Notes: generated by a model from the letters alone, not told the origin. Positions 24,391 through 34,385 are shown, counted from the first letter of the stretch. The stretch: 64,000 bases of DNA from Salinivirgaceae bacterium (GCA_017527435.1 JAFXQB010000011.1:1-64000), one strand, 5' to 3'. A program made the numbers and translations.

Positions 24391-24626
24391 TGCGCGGTGC
24401 GTCCCAGCACAAAATTCAATTATTTAATCGGACGCGGCACGCCACGTCCCTACACCTAAACAATGTTCAGCGGACGCACGCGGTGCGTCCCTACCAACAT
24501 TTGCCTTTGTTAATCGGACGCGATTAATCGCGTCCCTACCAACACCCAATCCCGATAGCTATCGGGACCAACACCCAATAACTCCTAATTCGTAATTATT
24601 AACTCCTAATTCCTAACTCCTAACTA
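24391..24626. repeat. Cluster of GGACGC hairpins, a CCCGATAGCTATCGGG palindrome and TTAGGA words
   Basis: The tsaD/HEAT gap holds a partial right arm at 24391-24405 and three full hairpins. 24430-24453 has arms GGACG-C-GGC / GCC-A-CGTCC. 24472-24494 has arms GGACGCAC / GTGCGTCC with loop GCG. 24516-24539 is the 20-bp perfect palindrome with half GGACGCGATT. Each full copy is followed by CTAC. The 16-bp palindrome CCCGATAGCTATCGGG is at 24551-24566. Next to the tsaD stop (24579-24626), TTAGGA/TTAGGAG words run in the sense orientation of tsaD. No gene is seen here. Confidence 0.75.
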
Positions 24627-25646
24627 TCTAATATCCATACGTGCCAGCGGCGCCACGTCCTGCGTGGTGAACAGCCCCGCCTGATACTTGTAATATCCCG
24701 TGATGGCAATCATTGCCGCGTTGTCGGTGGTGAACGATATTTTGGGGATGAAGATTTTCAGTCCCTCGCGTTCGCCGTAGTCGAGCAGCGCCTGCCGCAG
24801 TCCCGAGTTGGCCGAAACACCGCCTGCCACGCCCACCTGACGGATGCCCGTCGCCTTAACCAACTTCTTCAGTTTGTTAAGCAGAATCTCGATGATGGTG
24901 TTCTGCAGCGACGCGCACAGGTCGGGCAGATTCTCCTTCACGTAGTTCGGGTTGGTCTTCACCGCGTCGCGGATGTGGTACAGGAAACTCGTTTTCAGGC
25001 CGCTGAAACTGTAGTTGTAGCCCTCGATGCTCGGTTTGGCGAAACTGATGGCCTTGGGGTTGCCCTCTTTGGCCAGTTTGTCGATGATGGGGCCGCTCGG
25101 GTAGGGCAGTTCCATAACCTTGCCGCACTTGTCGAAGGCCTCGCCAGCCGCGTCGTCGATGGTGGTGCCCACCACTTCCATATCAAGCGGGCTGCGCACA
25201 ACCACCAGTTGCGAGTTTCCTCCCGACACCAGCAGGCAGATGAACGGAAATTCGGGTTGGTTGTTGTCGTCGGCGCTCTGCTTCACAAACAGCGCCAGCA
25301 CGTGGCCCTGCAGGTGGTTCACCTCAATCAGCGGCAACCGTCGCGCAAGCGCAAAACCCTTTGCAAACGACGTGCCCACCAGCAGCGAGCCCAGCAGGCC
25401 AGGTCCGCGGGTGAAGGCCACGGCCGAAATCTCGTCGAGCCCGATGCCCGCGTTTTTGATTGCCGCGTCGATGGTCGGGATGATGTTCTGCTGATGCGCG
25501 CGCGACGCCAGTTCGGGCACCACGCCGCCGTACTGCTCGTGCACTTTCTGACTCGAAATCACATTCGAGAGTATCACACCGTCGCGGATAATGGCCGCCG
25601 AAGTGTCGTCGCACGATGATTCTATGCCTAAAATTGTAACGCTCAT
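24624..25646 (-). CDS. tsaD: tRNA N6-adenosine threonylcarbamoyltransferase
   Basis: 340 residues from ATG 25646 (MSVTILGIESSCDDTSAA); the frame is open nine codons further but this start fits the family. The metal-binding motif HLQGH (in VNHLQGHVLALF) and the ASKHA ATPase signatures are present: LLVSGGNSQLVVV, VGVAGGVSANSGLR, TTDNAAMIAITGYY. TsaD transfers the threonylcarbamoyl group to A37 of tRNAs that read ANN codons, with TsaB and TsaE as partners. Neither partner is encoded in this window. It is divergent from the TamB-like gene, and its probable promoter lies within the 5' end of that open frame. Confidence 0.98.
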   Translation of the reverse strand: MSVTILGIESSCDDTSAAIIRDGVILSNVISSQKVHEQYGGVVPELASRAHQQNIIPTIDAAIKNAGIGLDEISAVAFTRGPGLLGSLLVGTSFAKGFALARRLPLIEVNHLQGHVLALFVKQSADDNNQPEFPFICLLVSGGNSQLVVVRSPLDMEVVGTTIDDAAGEAFDKCGKVMELPYPSGPIIDKLAKEGNPKAISFAKPSIEGYNYSFSGLKTSFLYHIRDAVKTNPNYVKENLPDLCASLQNTIIEILLNKLKKLVKATGIRQVGVAGGVSANSGLRQALLDYGEREGLKIFIPKISFTTDNAAMIAITGYYKYQAGLFTTQDVAPLARMDIR

Positions 25647-25663
25647 AAAAATATGGCTGCATT

Positions 25664-28600
25664 TTGTGCTCAAAAACGATATTTTTGGGCACTTTTAATT
25701 TAAGGCGCAAAGGTATTAAAAAAGCCGTTAAAATATTGTCTGTTTTTGTCCTGATAATCGTCGGGATGGTGGTGCTTGTGTGGTCGGCTCTGCGCTCGCC
25801 GCTCATTCAAACCATGCTTGCCAATCAGATTACCGCCGTGCTGAGCCGCACGCTCGGCGCCGATGTGTCGGTGAAAAAGGCGCGCTACTATATCCGCCAG
25901 GGGCTCACCCTGCAGGACGTGCTGATTCGCTGCCCCAACGGCGACACACTGCTCTATGTGCCGCAGCTGTCGGGCTACCTGCGCTCAATAAGTGCGAATG
26001 AGCGGCAAATAGGCATTCAGCGGGCATACATTCGCGGCGTGCAAGCCAACATTGTCCGCACCGACAGCGTTTTCAACTTCAACTTCCTGCTCGAATCATT
26101 CAACAAGCCCGACACCGCCGGCAGTCCGTGGAAAGTGGGCGTCGATGAGTTCACTTTGGTGCAGACAAACGTCTCATTCAACGACAATGGCAAACAGCAC
26201 AGGTTCAACGATATAAGCATTGATATCAGTGATTTTTCGCTCGGCGGCGATACCATTTCGGCGCGTCTCGAGTCGATGAGCACCGGCTACAACGGCGTGG
26301 CCGAGATTGGAAATCTTGAACTCGATTTTATGATGAGCGGGAAGACAATCGCCGTCAACAATCTGAAGTTCAACTCTCAAAACTCGAGCGCGGCCATTGG
26401 CAACCTTAATCTGACAGTCGGACAGCCGCTGCAGTACACCGCCGCAATCGACAACCTGCGCCTTTGCCCGACCGATTTTGCTCAGTTTGTCCCGATTTTT
26501 GAAGGCAACGACCAGTGCGTCACGCTGAAAGGCCGCTTTGGCGGAACAACCGAGAAACTGCGCGGCAGGCAGGTGCAGCTTATGTTTGGCGACAGCTCGC
26601 TGCTCAGCACCGATTTCGCTGTGCGCGACATACAGAATATCGACAGTCTCAACTACAATCTGACGGTCAGCAAGTTGCACACCACAAGCCGCGAGTTGTG
26701 CAATCTGCTCGGCGCCTATACAAAAATCGACACCGCCAAACTTGCGGGCAACATTGGGCCGCTTGGTGCAATAGTGTTTGCCGGTCAGGCCGAAGGCTCG
26801 CTCAACAATATCACTGCTTCGGGGCAGCTCGGCACCGGCATTGGCAGTCTGAACCTTCAGGCGAATGTCGACAAAGTCGGCAGCCATGCCTACGATGTGA
26901 GCGGTTGGCTGAAATCGACGCCATTGGCTCTCGACAGCTACATCGGCAACAAAGCCACATTGCGCACCGACCTGCAGGTGAACGGATTCATCGGTGGAAG
27001 CGCCACCAACATCAACGTGAACGGAATGGTGAACGATATCAGATATTCGAATGTCGATATTGACTCAATAACCATCAACGGACGGTTTGCCAACAAGATG
27101 TTCAGCGGCAATCTGAGCTCGTTCGACCCCAATCTGCGGTTCGATTTCGACGGTTTGGTGAATGTCGGCGACAGCCAGACCTACAATTTCCGCTCGTGCG
27201 TCTATTATGCCAATCTGTCGGCTTTGGGGATTGTTTCCGATTCGTTGGCGAATCTGTCGTTCAATATGAATGCCGACTTCTGCGGACCAAGTGTTGACCA
27301 AGCCGATGGAACCATCGAGATAACCGACCTGTACTATTTCCGCGACTCGACATATCTCGCCACCGACACCGTGCTTATTGCGGCCGCCAACAGCGACAGC
27401 GGCCGCGTGGTGACGCTCACGTCGGAATTTGTGAATGCATCGGCGAGCGGCAATTTCAACTTGGCGCGGATGGCAAAGAGTGTCGGGCGGTTTGCCAACA
27501 GCTTCCTGACCGATGAACCCTATGAGCCGTCAGAAACGCACAACCAAATCGGACTCAATGTGGTGATTGACTATCCGCATCCACTGACGGCAATGTACGC
27601 GCCTTGGCTCAGCATTGCGTCGGGCACACGGGTGACAGCCGAGTTCGACGACAGCACAGCCGCTTTCAGCTTGAACTTCAGGTCAGGCAACATTACGGTG
27701 CGCAGCATCGAAGTTGAGAATATCGGCCTTGAGATGCACAACAAGGGCAACCAGATGTTTGCCGGACTCACTTCGGATGCTCTCTATTTTTCTGATTACG
27801 AGTCGATGAAGAACATCAGGGCGACATGGCAGTTGGCAAGCAGCGTTTCGGACCTGAACATCAATTGGAACAACCTGCTCGACAAGGGCAACAATAGCGG
27901 CAATGTGAATGTTGAACTAGCGTTTGGCGGCAACGGCGAGCGACTGCGCGTTGGCATCAGACCGTCGTGGATTAGCATTCTCGATGACACAGCAACAATC
28001 AGTCCGGCATCCATCACGCTGCGCGACACGGCAGTGGTCATCGAGCACATCGAAATCGGCAACAATGCAAGCCGCCTGTATGCCGACGGCGTGCTGTCGG
28101 ACTACCCTGACGACAGTCTGACTGTCGACATCAACAATGTGAAACTCGAATTTCTGTCAGACATTTTCGCTCTCAAAACGCGTTTTGCCGGAACGCTGTC
28201 GTGCCAGTCGACAATGAAGGACCTGAAAGGCGAGAAGCGCATCGACGGCGATTTGTCAATCGGCAATTTTACCATCGACGGGCAACGGTTCGGCAATATC
28301 AATGCTGACGCGGCTTGGGATATGGAACAGCGGCGGTTGCTTGTGGGCGGCGCGCTGTCTGATGCCGGTGGCTCAAAGACAACATTCGGCGGCTACATCG
28401 ATCCGTCGGCATTCTATATGGATCTTGACGCCGAAGCTACGCATCAGGACGTGCAGTTCCTGAAATTGTTCCTGTCGGGTGTGTTCTCGGAACTTGCCGG
28501 CACCTTCAGCGGCAAAATGCATCTCGAAGGCAGGCTCAACTCGCCAAAATGGTACGGGAAACTTGGGCTCGAGAACGCTCAACTCACCGTCCGCCCCACT

Positions 28601-30097
28601 AAAGCCACCTATATTGTGAATGACACTCTCGAGTTCTCGGAAAACCGGATTCTGTTCAACAATATTCTTGGAAGCGACGGCGAGAATGGCACGGCACGGC
28701 TCAATGGCAGCATTTGGCACCGCAACTTCAAAGAGTTCAATCTCGATTTGAAAATCAACTGCGATAATGTGATAGCTCTTAACACCCGCGCCACCGACTC
28801 ACCGCTATGGTACGGAAAAACTTACGCCAGCGGCATTGTCAACATCACAGGCTCGAACCGCAAAACGGTGGATATTGACATCAGCGCCACCACAATGCCC
28901 AAAAGTATGTTCTACATAACGATGGAAGGCCGCAACGACTTGACAGAGAATGATTTCATAACGTTCGTATCGACAAAGAACGTGAAGAACATCAACGATA
29001 TGAAGAAGTCGCGGCGCGAAGTGGCGATTGCGGCCCCGCGCTCGGTGCTCAATCTGAATCTCGACCTTAAAGTGACGCCCGATGCCGAAATACAGATTGT
29101 GTTCGACCCCACCATTGGCGACGCCCTGCGCTCAAACGGTTCAGCCGACCTTAACATCCGTCTCGATGACGGAAAATTCTCAATTTATGGCACTTACCTG
29201 ATCAGCAGCGGAAACTTCACCTTCACGTTACAGAATGTCATCAGCAAGAAACTCGACCTTCAGAGCGGCAGCTACCTGACGTGGACGGGCGAGCCGCTCG
29301 GAGCCACCATCAACATCGATGCGGCCTACAAGCTGCGCAAGGTGCCAGTATACTCGCTCACTCTCAATGAAGAAGACCGCGAAAAACGCGTGCCTGTAAA
29401 CTGCCACCTGCTGATGACCAACAAGCTTGTGTCGCCAAACATCGGTTTTTCAATTGATGTTCCCGCCAACACCACATACGTTGAAGAGATTGAGCAATTG
29501 AACAGCCTGCCCGAAGACGACCTTAACCAACAAGTCATTTATCTGTTGCTGTTCAACAAGTTCTATCCGCTAACAAGCGCATCAGAAAGTTCTGCCGGCA
29601 CAACGGCGGCCAACCTTGGTGCCAGCACGGCCAGCGAGCTGCTGTCGAACCAGCTCAGCAAGTGGATCAGCCAGGTGAGCACCAACTTCGACCTTGGCGT
29701 GGCCTACCGCCCCGAGACCGAGATCAGTTCGGAAGAGTACGAGTTGGCGCTGTCAACATCGCTTTGGGACGACCGCATAACGGTAAGCAGCAACTTCGAT
29801 GTGAACAACCAGGACAAATCGGCCGAGAACAGCACCCAGTACACCACCGACTTTTCTGTTGAGTTGAAACTCAACAAGAAAGGCAACGTGAGGCTCAAAG
29901 CCTTCCAGAAGGCCAGCGACGACCTTATCTATGACGATTCGCCATACACCCGCGGCTTGGGTGTGTTCTACACCGAAGACTTCAACGATTTTGGCGAACT
30001 CTGGCGCCGCTGGTTCCGCCGCAAACGAGTAGCAAAACCTGTTACCTATGATGCTGTGGGTGAGACATCGGAACCGGCAAACAGTGGTGGATTATGA
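25664..30097 (+). CDS. TamB-like translocation and assembly module protein
   Basis: About 1,450-1,477 residues. A single N-terminal membrane helix (VKILSVFVLIIVGMVVLVWS) is followed by very long repeated beta structure, as in AsmA/TamB proteins that bridge inner and outer membrane. The C-terminal 300 residues (VTPDAEIQIVFDPTIGDALR, LDDGKFSIYGTYLISSGNFT, LDLQSGSYLTWTGEPLGATI) match the TamB C-terminal domain (DUF490). TamB-type proteins move phospholipids and help outer-membrane protein assembly. The start is uncertain: no ATG precedes the helix. TTG 25664, TTG 25736 or an ATT near 25714 are candidates, and ATG 25766 lies inside the helix. No TamA partner gene is adjacent. Confidence 0.9.
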   Translation: MCSKTIFLGTFNLRRKGIKKAVKILSVFVLIIVGMVVLVWSALRSPLIQTMLANQITAVLSRTLGADVSVKKARYYIRQGLTLQDVLIRCPNGDTLLYVPQLSGYLRSISANERQIGIQRAYIRGVQANIVRTDSVFNFNFLLESFNKPDTAGSPWKVGVDEFTLVQTNVSFNDNGKQHRFNDISIDISDFSLGGDTISARLESMSTGYNGVAEIGNLELDFMMSGKTIAVNNLKFNSQNSSAAIGNLNLTVGQPLQYTAAIDNLRLCPTDFAQFVPIFEGNDQCVTLKGRFGGTTEKLRGRQVQLMFGDSSLLSTDFAVRDIQNIDSLNYNLTVSKLHTTSRELCNLLGAYTKIDTAKLAGNIGPLGAIVFAGQAEGSLNNITASGQLGTGIGSLNLQANVDKVGSHAYDVSGWLKSTPLALDSYIGNKATLRTDLQVNGFIGGSATNINVNGMVNDIRYSNVDIDSITINGRFANKMFSGNLSSFDPNLRFDFDGLVNVGDSQTYNFRSCVYYANLSALGIVSDSLANLSFNMNADFCGPSVDQADGTIEITDLYYFRDSTYLATDTVLIAAANSDSGRVVTLTSEFVNASASGNFNLARMAKSVGRFANSFLTDEPYEPSETHNQIGLNVVIDYPHPLTAMYAPWLSIASGTRVTAEFDDSTAAFSLNFRSGNITVRSIEVENIGLEMHNKGNQMFAGLTSDALYFSDYESMKNIRATWQLASSVSDLNINWNNLLDKGNNSGNVNVELAFGGNGERLRVGIRPSWISILDDTATISPASITLRDTAVVIEHIEIGNNASRLYADGVLSDYPDDSLTVDINNVKLEFLSDIFALKTRFAGTLSCQSTMKDLKGEKRIDGDLSIGNFTIDGQRFGNINADAAWDMEQRRLLVGGALSDAGGSKTTFGGYIDPSAFYMDLDAEATHQDVQFLKLFLSGVFSELAGTFSGKMHLEGRLNSPKWYGKLGLENAQLTVRPTKATYIVNDTLEFSENRILFNNILGSDGENGTARLNGSIWHRNFKEFNLDLKINCDNVIALNTRATDSPLWYGKTYASGIVNITGSNRKTVDIDISATTMPKSMFYITMEGRNDLTENDFITFVSTKNVKNINDMKKSRREVAIAAPRSVLNLNLDLKVTPDAEIQIVFDPTIGDALRSNGSADLNIRLDDGKFSIYGTYLISSGNFTFTLQNVISKKLDLQSGSYLTWTGEPLGATINIDAAYKLRKVPVYSLTLNEEDREKRVPVNCHLLMTNKLVSPNIGFSIDVPANTTYVEEIEQLNSLPEDDLNQQVIYLLLFNKFYPLTSASESSAGTTAANLGASTASELLSNQLSKWISQVSTNFDLGVAYRPETEISSEEYELALSTSLWDDRITVSSNFDVNNQDKSAENSTQYTTDFSVELKLNKKGNVRLKAFQKASDDLIYDDSPYTRGLGVFYTEDFNDFGELWRRWFRRKRVAKPVTYDAVGETSEPANSGGL
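25708..25715 (-). promoter_or_regulatory. -7 element of tsaD
   Basis: On the minus strand TACCTTTG (25708-25715) is followed by CGCC. It matches TAnnTTTG exactly and lies about 62 bp before the tsaD start. It overlaps the open frame used for the N-terminus of the TamB-like protein. Confidence 0.6.
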
Positions 30098-30167
30098 TGT
30101 AATGAGATGCAAAAAATAAAAAATGTCCCCCGAAACAATAAATTACTATATTCGCACGCTTTTTTTA

Positions 30168-30191
30168 AGGTTCTCTGAACCTGTATTTTTT
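30168..30191 (+). terminator. Terminator after the TamB-like gene
   Basis: Stem AGGTTC / GAACCT with loop TCT at 30168-30182, then TGTATTTTTT. It lies 70 bp after the stop and 20 bp before the next start. An upstream TATATTCG at 30148-30155 (seven of eight matches) could be a -7 element for the Kelch genes. Confidence 0.6.
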
Positions 30192-30212
30192 GAAATTTTA
30201 AACAAAACATAA

Positions 30213-31340
30213 ATGAGAAAAACAATCAGTTCAATAATGCTCGCATTGTGCGTGTCATTCACATTCTATAACTGCGAGTATCGCGACGACTTAGTTGGCA
30301 ACTGGCGTGGACCGTCACAATTAAATTCAAACGGTCGTGGTGGAGCATCTTGTTTCGTTATCGATGATATGGCCTATTTTGTCGGTGGTCGCGGATACAT
30401 AAAGAGCGAAGCTTATTTCCTTGACACATGGCAGTTTGATCCAGAGCACAATTCATGGAAACAGTACGCATCCGTTCCTGCTGAAAAGGGCCGTTATTAT
30501 GGTGTTGCATTTGCTGCAACAGGTGCTGATGGGAAAACCAAAGGTTACTACGGAACAGGTATGGGTAAATCGGCTGAATTGTTCAAAGACTTTTATGAAT
30601 TTGATCCTGAAGGCATGACTCAGGTTTCGGGAACTACTGGAACAGTTAAGGAATTGCCTGGAGTTTGGGTGGCAACCGACTCGCTTCCGGGTGAACCTAT
30701 TTATGGTATGGTTGGATTTACTATTAATGGTGTTGGATATGTCGGCGCTGGTCAAACGAAGAATCAGGGTTATGCCAACACCTATTATTCATATAATCCT
30801 GACAAACCACAAGGCGAAAGGTGGCAGATTGTTGAGCATATCAATCCGGCAAAACGTTGCTTTGGTAGTGTGTTCGTGATAGACAATCGCGCTTATATTG
30901 TTGGCGGTATTGGCAATGGTAATTATGTGCGTGACTTTGAACGTTTCGACCCCAGTGTTGACAAAGGTGATTTCCGTTGGTATAAAATAACGCAAGATTT
31001 TGTTTACGACTATCGCATAAACGAATACTCAAAAATCTATCGTCAACAAGCTGCCGCATTCTCTATCAATGGCCGTGGTTATTTGTGTTGCGGACTAACA
31101 AGTGGCGCTAAATCAGATGTTTGGGAATATGTTCCTTATACTGGCCGCGACAATATGGGTGTTTGGCACGAAGTCTGCTCATTTGAAGGTTCACAACGTT
31201 ATGCCGGTCAGGGATTTGCAACATCTTATGGTGTGGGGTACGTTGGCATGGGCATGATTGGAACAGGCAAAGACCAGCAATACGATGATTTATGGGAGTT
31301 CCATCCTAACGAAGATTACGATAAGAGGCCTGCCCGTTAA
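30213..31340 (+). CDS. Kelch-repeat lipoprotein (copy 1)
   Basis: 375 residues. The lipoprotein signal is LALCVSFTFYNC with Cys at about 21. The mature part is a Kelch-type beta propeller with repeated GG-Y-W patterns: DDMAYFVGGRGYIKSEAYFL, DTWQFDPEHNSWKQYASVP, NGVGYVGAGQTKNQGYAN, DNRAYIVGGIGNGNYVRDFE, NGRGYLCCGLTSGAKSDVWE. It is surface- or periplasm-anchored and probably binds a protein or glycan; nothing suggests an enzyme. It is a tandem paralogue of the next gene, from which an intrinsic terminator separates it. Composition is more AT-rich than tyrS. Confidence 0.8.
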   Translation: MRKTISSIMLALCVSFTFYNCEYRDDLVGNWRGPSQLNSNGRGGASCFVIDDMAYFVGGRGYIKSEAYFLDTWQFDPEHNSWKQYASVPAEKGRYYGVAFAATGADGKTKGYYGTGMGKSAELFKDFYEFDPEGMTQVSGTTGTVKELPGVWVATDSLPGEPIYGMVGFTINGVGYVGAGQTKNQGYANTYYSYNPDKPQGERWQIVEHINPAKRCFGSVFVIDNRAYIVGGIGNGNYVRDFERFDPSVDKGDFRWYKITQDFVYDYRINEYSKIYRQQAAAFSINGRGYLCCGLTSGAKSDVWEYVPYTGRDNMGVWHEVCSFEGSQRYAGQGFATSYGVGYVGMGMIGTGKDQQYDDLWEFHPNEDYDKRPAR

Positions 31341-31359
31341 ATCCCGATTTGATAAAATT

Positions 31360-31388
31360 AAAAAGGGAAATCTATGGTTTCCCTTTTT
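31360..31388 (+). terminator. Terminator between the two Kelch genes
   Basis: Arms AAAAAGGGAAA / TTTCCCTTTTT with loop TCTATGG, an 11-bp perfect stem with a T tail. It begins 20 bp after the stop of copy 1. Confidence 0.85.
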
Positions 31389-31410
31389 AGTTTAACCAAA
31401 ATGATTGTAG

Positions 31411-32451
31411 ATGAATAAAATTCTGCATATAATACCAATAGTTTTGCTGGCAGCCGTGATGTGCGGTTGCGATGAAGATTATTACGGCAATTGGCGTTCG
31501 ATCTCAACTCTTAACGCCAAAGGTCGTGCTGATGCTTCTGCCTTTACAATTGGTAATACGGCTTATGTGGTTGGCGGATATGGTTTTTATTTTGTGCCCA
31601 CCTATTTCAATACAACATGGTCGTTTGATATGGATGACTACTCGTGGCATGAGTGCGACACCTTTCCTGGGAAGCCGCGACGTGCTGGTGTGGCATTTGA
31701 AATTGGAGGTAAGGGTTATTATTGTGGCGGTATAGGAGTCGATAATGAATTATATGGTGACATGTTCGAATTCGACCCAGAAAAACCCGAAGGCTCACAA
31801 TGGACAAAACTCGAGGCTGACCCGTTCCCTATTGGTGGTTTTTACGATGGCATCGGTTTTGCTATAGACGGTATTGGTGTTGTTGGATCTGGCATGACCG
31901 CATCGCATGGCACATCGGGCGATTACTATCAATTCGACCCCAGGAAACCCGAAGGCTCACGGTGGAGTAGGATTAAATCGGAAACGGTAAAGCGGCAGGG
32001 GGCTTGCGTGTTTGTTATCGACCACAAGGCCTATATTATTGGAGGGCGCTCTAACAACTACCGAGTGGCCACGTTCGAGTGCTACAATGCGTCAACCAAC
32101 GAGTTCACTGTCATCAGCGACGATATTGTCAGGGACTACAATATAGACATCCTATATCGTTACAGCGCTTCGGCATTCAGCATTGGCAATGATGGTTACG
32201 TAACCTGCGGCGTGAAGTTCACCGGCGAGGTGCTGCGCGATACTTGGCGCTATACGCCCGACGCTGGACTTGGCCATTGGCAACCAATCGGTGATTTCGA
32301 AGGCCCGAGCCGTTATTCGGCCACTTGCTTTACTTACGGCCGGAAAAGTTTTTTACTTTGCGGACAAAACGGCAACTTCTCAACTAGTTTTAAGGACGAT
32401 GTGTGGCTTTTCAGCCCCGACGAGGAATACAATAAGCGAACATCAAGATAA
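31411..32451 (+). CDS. Kelch-repeat lipoprotein (copy 2)
   Basis: 346 residues. The lipobox is LLAAVMCGCDEDYYG, with Cys at about 20. The propeller blades follow the same order as copy 1 (GNTAYVVGGYGFYF, GGKGYYCGGIGVDNELYGDM, DHKAYIIGGRSNNYRVATFE, GNDGYVTCGVKF, and a final KSFLLCGQNG). The N-terminal YYGNWRSISTLNAKGRADAS corresponds to LVGNWRGPSQLNSNGRGGAS of copy 1, so the pair arose by duplication. cvpA starts 9 bp after the stop, so this gene leads into cvpA and tyrS. Confidence 0.8.
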   Translation: MNKILHIIPIVLLAAVMCGCDEDYYGNWRSISTLNAKGRADASAFTIGNTAYVVGGYGFYFVPTYFNTTWSFDMDDYSWHECDTFPGKPRRAGVAFEIGGKGYYCGGIGVDNELYGDMFEFDPEKPEGSQWTKLEADPFPIGGFYDGIGFAIDGIGVVGSGMTASHGTSGDYYQFDPRKPEGSRWSRIKSETVKRQGACVFVIDHKAYIIGGRSNNYRVATFECYNASTNEFTVISDDIVRDYNIDILYRYSASAFSIGNDGYVTCGVKFTGEVLRDTWRYTPDAGLGHWQPIGDFEGPSRYSATCFTYGRKSFLLCGQNGNFSTSFKDDVWLFSPDEEYNKRTSR

Positions 32452-32460
32452 GACGACAAA

Positions 32461-33009
32461 ATGCCGGCTAACATTTTCGACATCGTGGTTCTGATTCTGC
32501 TCGGAGTGGCAGCCGTAACGGGCTTTTTCAAAGGTTTGATAACCATGCTAACATCGCTTGTGGCTATTCTGCTAGGTGCGTGGCTCACAATGAAGTTTTC
32601 TTACATTACTGGTGGATTTTTGCAGGCGCACTTTAATATCGACGGACAGTACGTCACGGTGGCGTCATTCGTCATCACATTTCTGATTGTCGTTGTGGGC
32701 GTTCATCTGCTTGGTCGCGCCATTGGAAGCCTTGTAAAAGCCATTGCGCTTGGGTGGGCCGACAAGATTCTTGGTGTGGTTTTCAGTGTTTTGAAAAGCG
32801 CCTTTATCATCAGCGCTATTGTGTCGGCGCTCAACTCATTTGGCCCGTCGTCGTCAATCTTCAGTGAGGAGATGCAAAAGGAGAGTGTGCTCTTCAACAA
32901 GATTGCACCCATTGCGCCGTTTGTTTTCGAGCAGCTTAATTTCAATCTTGGCGACCATATTCCCGATAACGTGGGGGATGTTTTGCCTGAAGATGCCAAA
33001 ATATTGTAA
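32461..33009 (+). CDS. CvpA family membrane protein
   Basis: 182 residues with four membrane helices. The family opening is IFDIVVLILLGVAAVTGFFK, followed by GLITMLTSLVAILLGAW and a third helix, ASFVITFLIVVVGVHLLGRA. The short C-terminal tail ends in the cytoplasm or periplasm. CvpA proteins are needed for colicin V production in E. coli and for envelope integrity elsewhere; the molecular function is unsettled. It sits between the Kelch lipoprotein and tyrS, with gaps of 9 and 24 bp. Confidence 0.85.
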   Translation: MPANIFDIVVLILLGVAAVTGFFKGLITMLTSLVAILLGAWLTMKFSYITGGFLQAHFNIDGQYVTVASFVITFLIVVVGVHLLGRAIGSLVKAIALGWADKILGVVFSVLKSAFIISAIVSALNSFGPSSSIFSEEMQKESVLFNKIAPIAPFVFEQLNFNLGDHIPDNVGDVLPEDAKIL

Positions 33010-33033
33010 AACAAGAATATAATAATTAAGACT

Positions 33034-34326
33034 ATGAATTTTATAGAAGAACTGACATGGAGAGGCATGATTCACCAGATGATGCCCGGAACCGAAGAAC
33101 TACTTACAAAAGAACAAGTTACAGCATATTTGGGAATCGACCCCACGGCCGACTCTCTGCACATTGGCCACCTTTGCGGCGTGATGATGCTGCGCCACTT
33201 CCAACGCTGCGGTCACAAGCCGCTGGCTCTGATTGGCGGTGCAACCGGCATGATTGGCGACCCATCGGGCAAGAGCCAGGAGCGCAACCTGCTCGACGAG
33301 GAGACTCTGCGCCACAACGTTGCCTGCATCAAAAAACAACTGTCGAAATTCCTTGATTTTGACAGCGATGCACCAAACCGCGCCGAGCTGGTGAACAACT
33401 ACGACTGGATGAAGGATTTCACTTTCCTCGATTTTGCCCGCGAGGTGGGCAAGCACATCACCGTCAACTATATGATGGCCAAAGACTCGGTGCAGAAGCG
33501 CCTAAACGGCGAGGCTCGCGACGGTCTGTCGTTTACCGAGTTCACCTATCAGCTGCTTCAAGGTTACGATTTTCTCTATCTGAATGAGCACAAAAATTGC
33601 AAACTGCAGCTTGGCGGCGCCGACCAATGGGGTAACATCACCACCGGCTCTGAGCTCATTCGCCGCACCAACGGCAACGAGTGCTTCGCGCTCACCTGCC
33701 CGCTCGTGACCAAAGCCGACGGCGGCAAATTCGGCAAGACCGAGAGCGGTAACGTTTGGCTCGATCCTGTCCGCACATCGCCGTACCAATTCTACCAGTT
33801 CTGGATAAACACATCGGATGCCGATGCCGAGAAATACATCAAAATTTTCACCACTCTCACCAAAGAGGAAGTCGACGAACTGATTGCCGAGCAAGCCAAA
33901 GACCCAGGACTCCGTCCGCTGCAAAAGCGCTTGGCCAAGGAAGTTACCATTATGGTTCACTCGGAGGATGACTATAATATGGCCGTTGAGGCATCGAATA
34001 TTTTATTTGGCAAATCAACCAAAGAGAGCCTGCTGAAACTCGACGAACGCACATTCCTTGAAGTGTTTGCCGGCGTTAAGACATTCGAAATCAGCAAGTC
34101 GGAACTGGCTGCCGGAGTTGGAATCCTTGACCTTCTGGCCGAGAAAGCACAGGTTTTCCCATCGAAAGGCGACCTGCGCCGCAACATTCAGGGCGGTGGC
34201 GTTTCCATCAACAAAGAGAAGGTTACGGCACCCGATATGGTTCTGAACGATGCCGCACTGCTCAACGGCAAGTATCTGCTCGTGCAGAAGGGCAAAAAGG
34301 ACTACTCGCTGCTGATTGCGAAATAA
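33034..34326 (+). CDS. tyrS: Tyrosyl-tRNA synthetase
   Basis: 430 residues, class I. The HIGH motif is present ([18 protein letters not shown]). The KMSKS loop appears as KFGKT in [14 protein letters not shown], the form usual in bacterial TyrS. Residues [10 protein letters not shown] and [10 protein letters not shown] contact tyrosine and the tRNA. The C-terminal S4-like domain ([19 protein letters not shown]) is intact. It charges tRNA-Tyr with tyrosine. No T-box or other leader control element is seen upstream. A clear intrinsic terminator follows the stop. Confidence 0.98.
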   Translation: MNFIEELTWRGMIHQMMPGTEELLTKEQVTAYLGIDPTADSLHIGHLCGVMMLRHFQRCGHKPLALIGGATGMIGDPSGKSQERNLLDEETLRHNVACIKKQLSKFLDFDSDAPNRAELVNNYDWMKDFTFLDFAREVGKHITVNYMMAKDSVQKRLNGEARDGLSFTEFTYQLLQGYDFLYLNEHKNCKLQLGGADQWGNITTGSELIRRTNGNECFALTCPLVTKADGGKFGKTESGNVWLDPVRTSPYQFYQFWINTSDADAEKYIKIFTTLTKEEVDELIAEQAKDPGLRPLQKRLAKEVTIMVHSEDDYNMAVEASNILFGKSTKESLLKLDERTFLEVFAGVKTFEISKSELAAGVGILDLLAEKAQVFPSKGDLRRNIQGGGVSINKEKVTAPDMVLNDAALLNGKYLLVQKGKKDYSLLIAK

Positions 34327-34350
34327 CATTCCTATTGATTAATTAACAAG

Positions 34351-34385
34351 TCGCACATGTGGGCTACTGCGTGTGCGATTTTTTT
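34351..34385 (+). terminator. Terminator after tyrS
   Basis: Arms TCGCACA (34351-34357) and TGTGCGA (34372-34378), with wobble pairs extending inward, then a run of seven T. Confidence 0.8.

Noticed and set aside
24391..24540. Closely spaced hairpins resembling a CRISPR array
   Set aside because: Units are palindromic but spacing is irregular, intervening bases are not unique spacers of equal length, and no cas gene is near.
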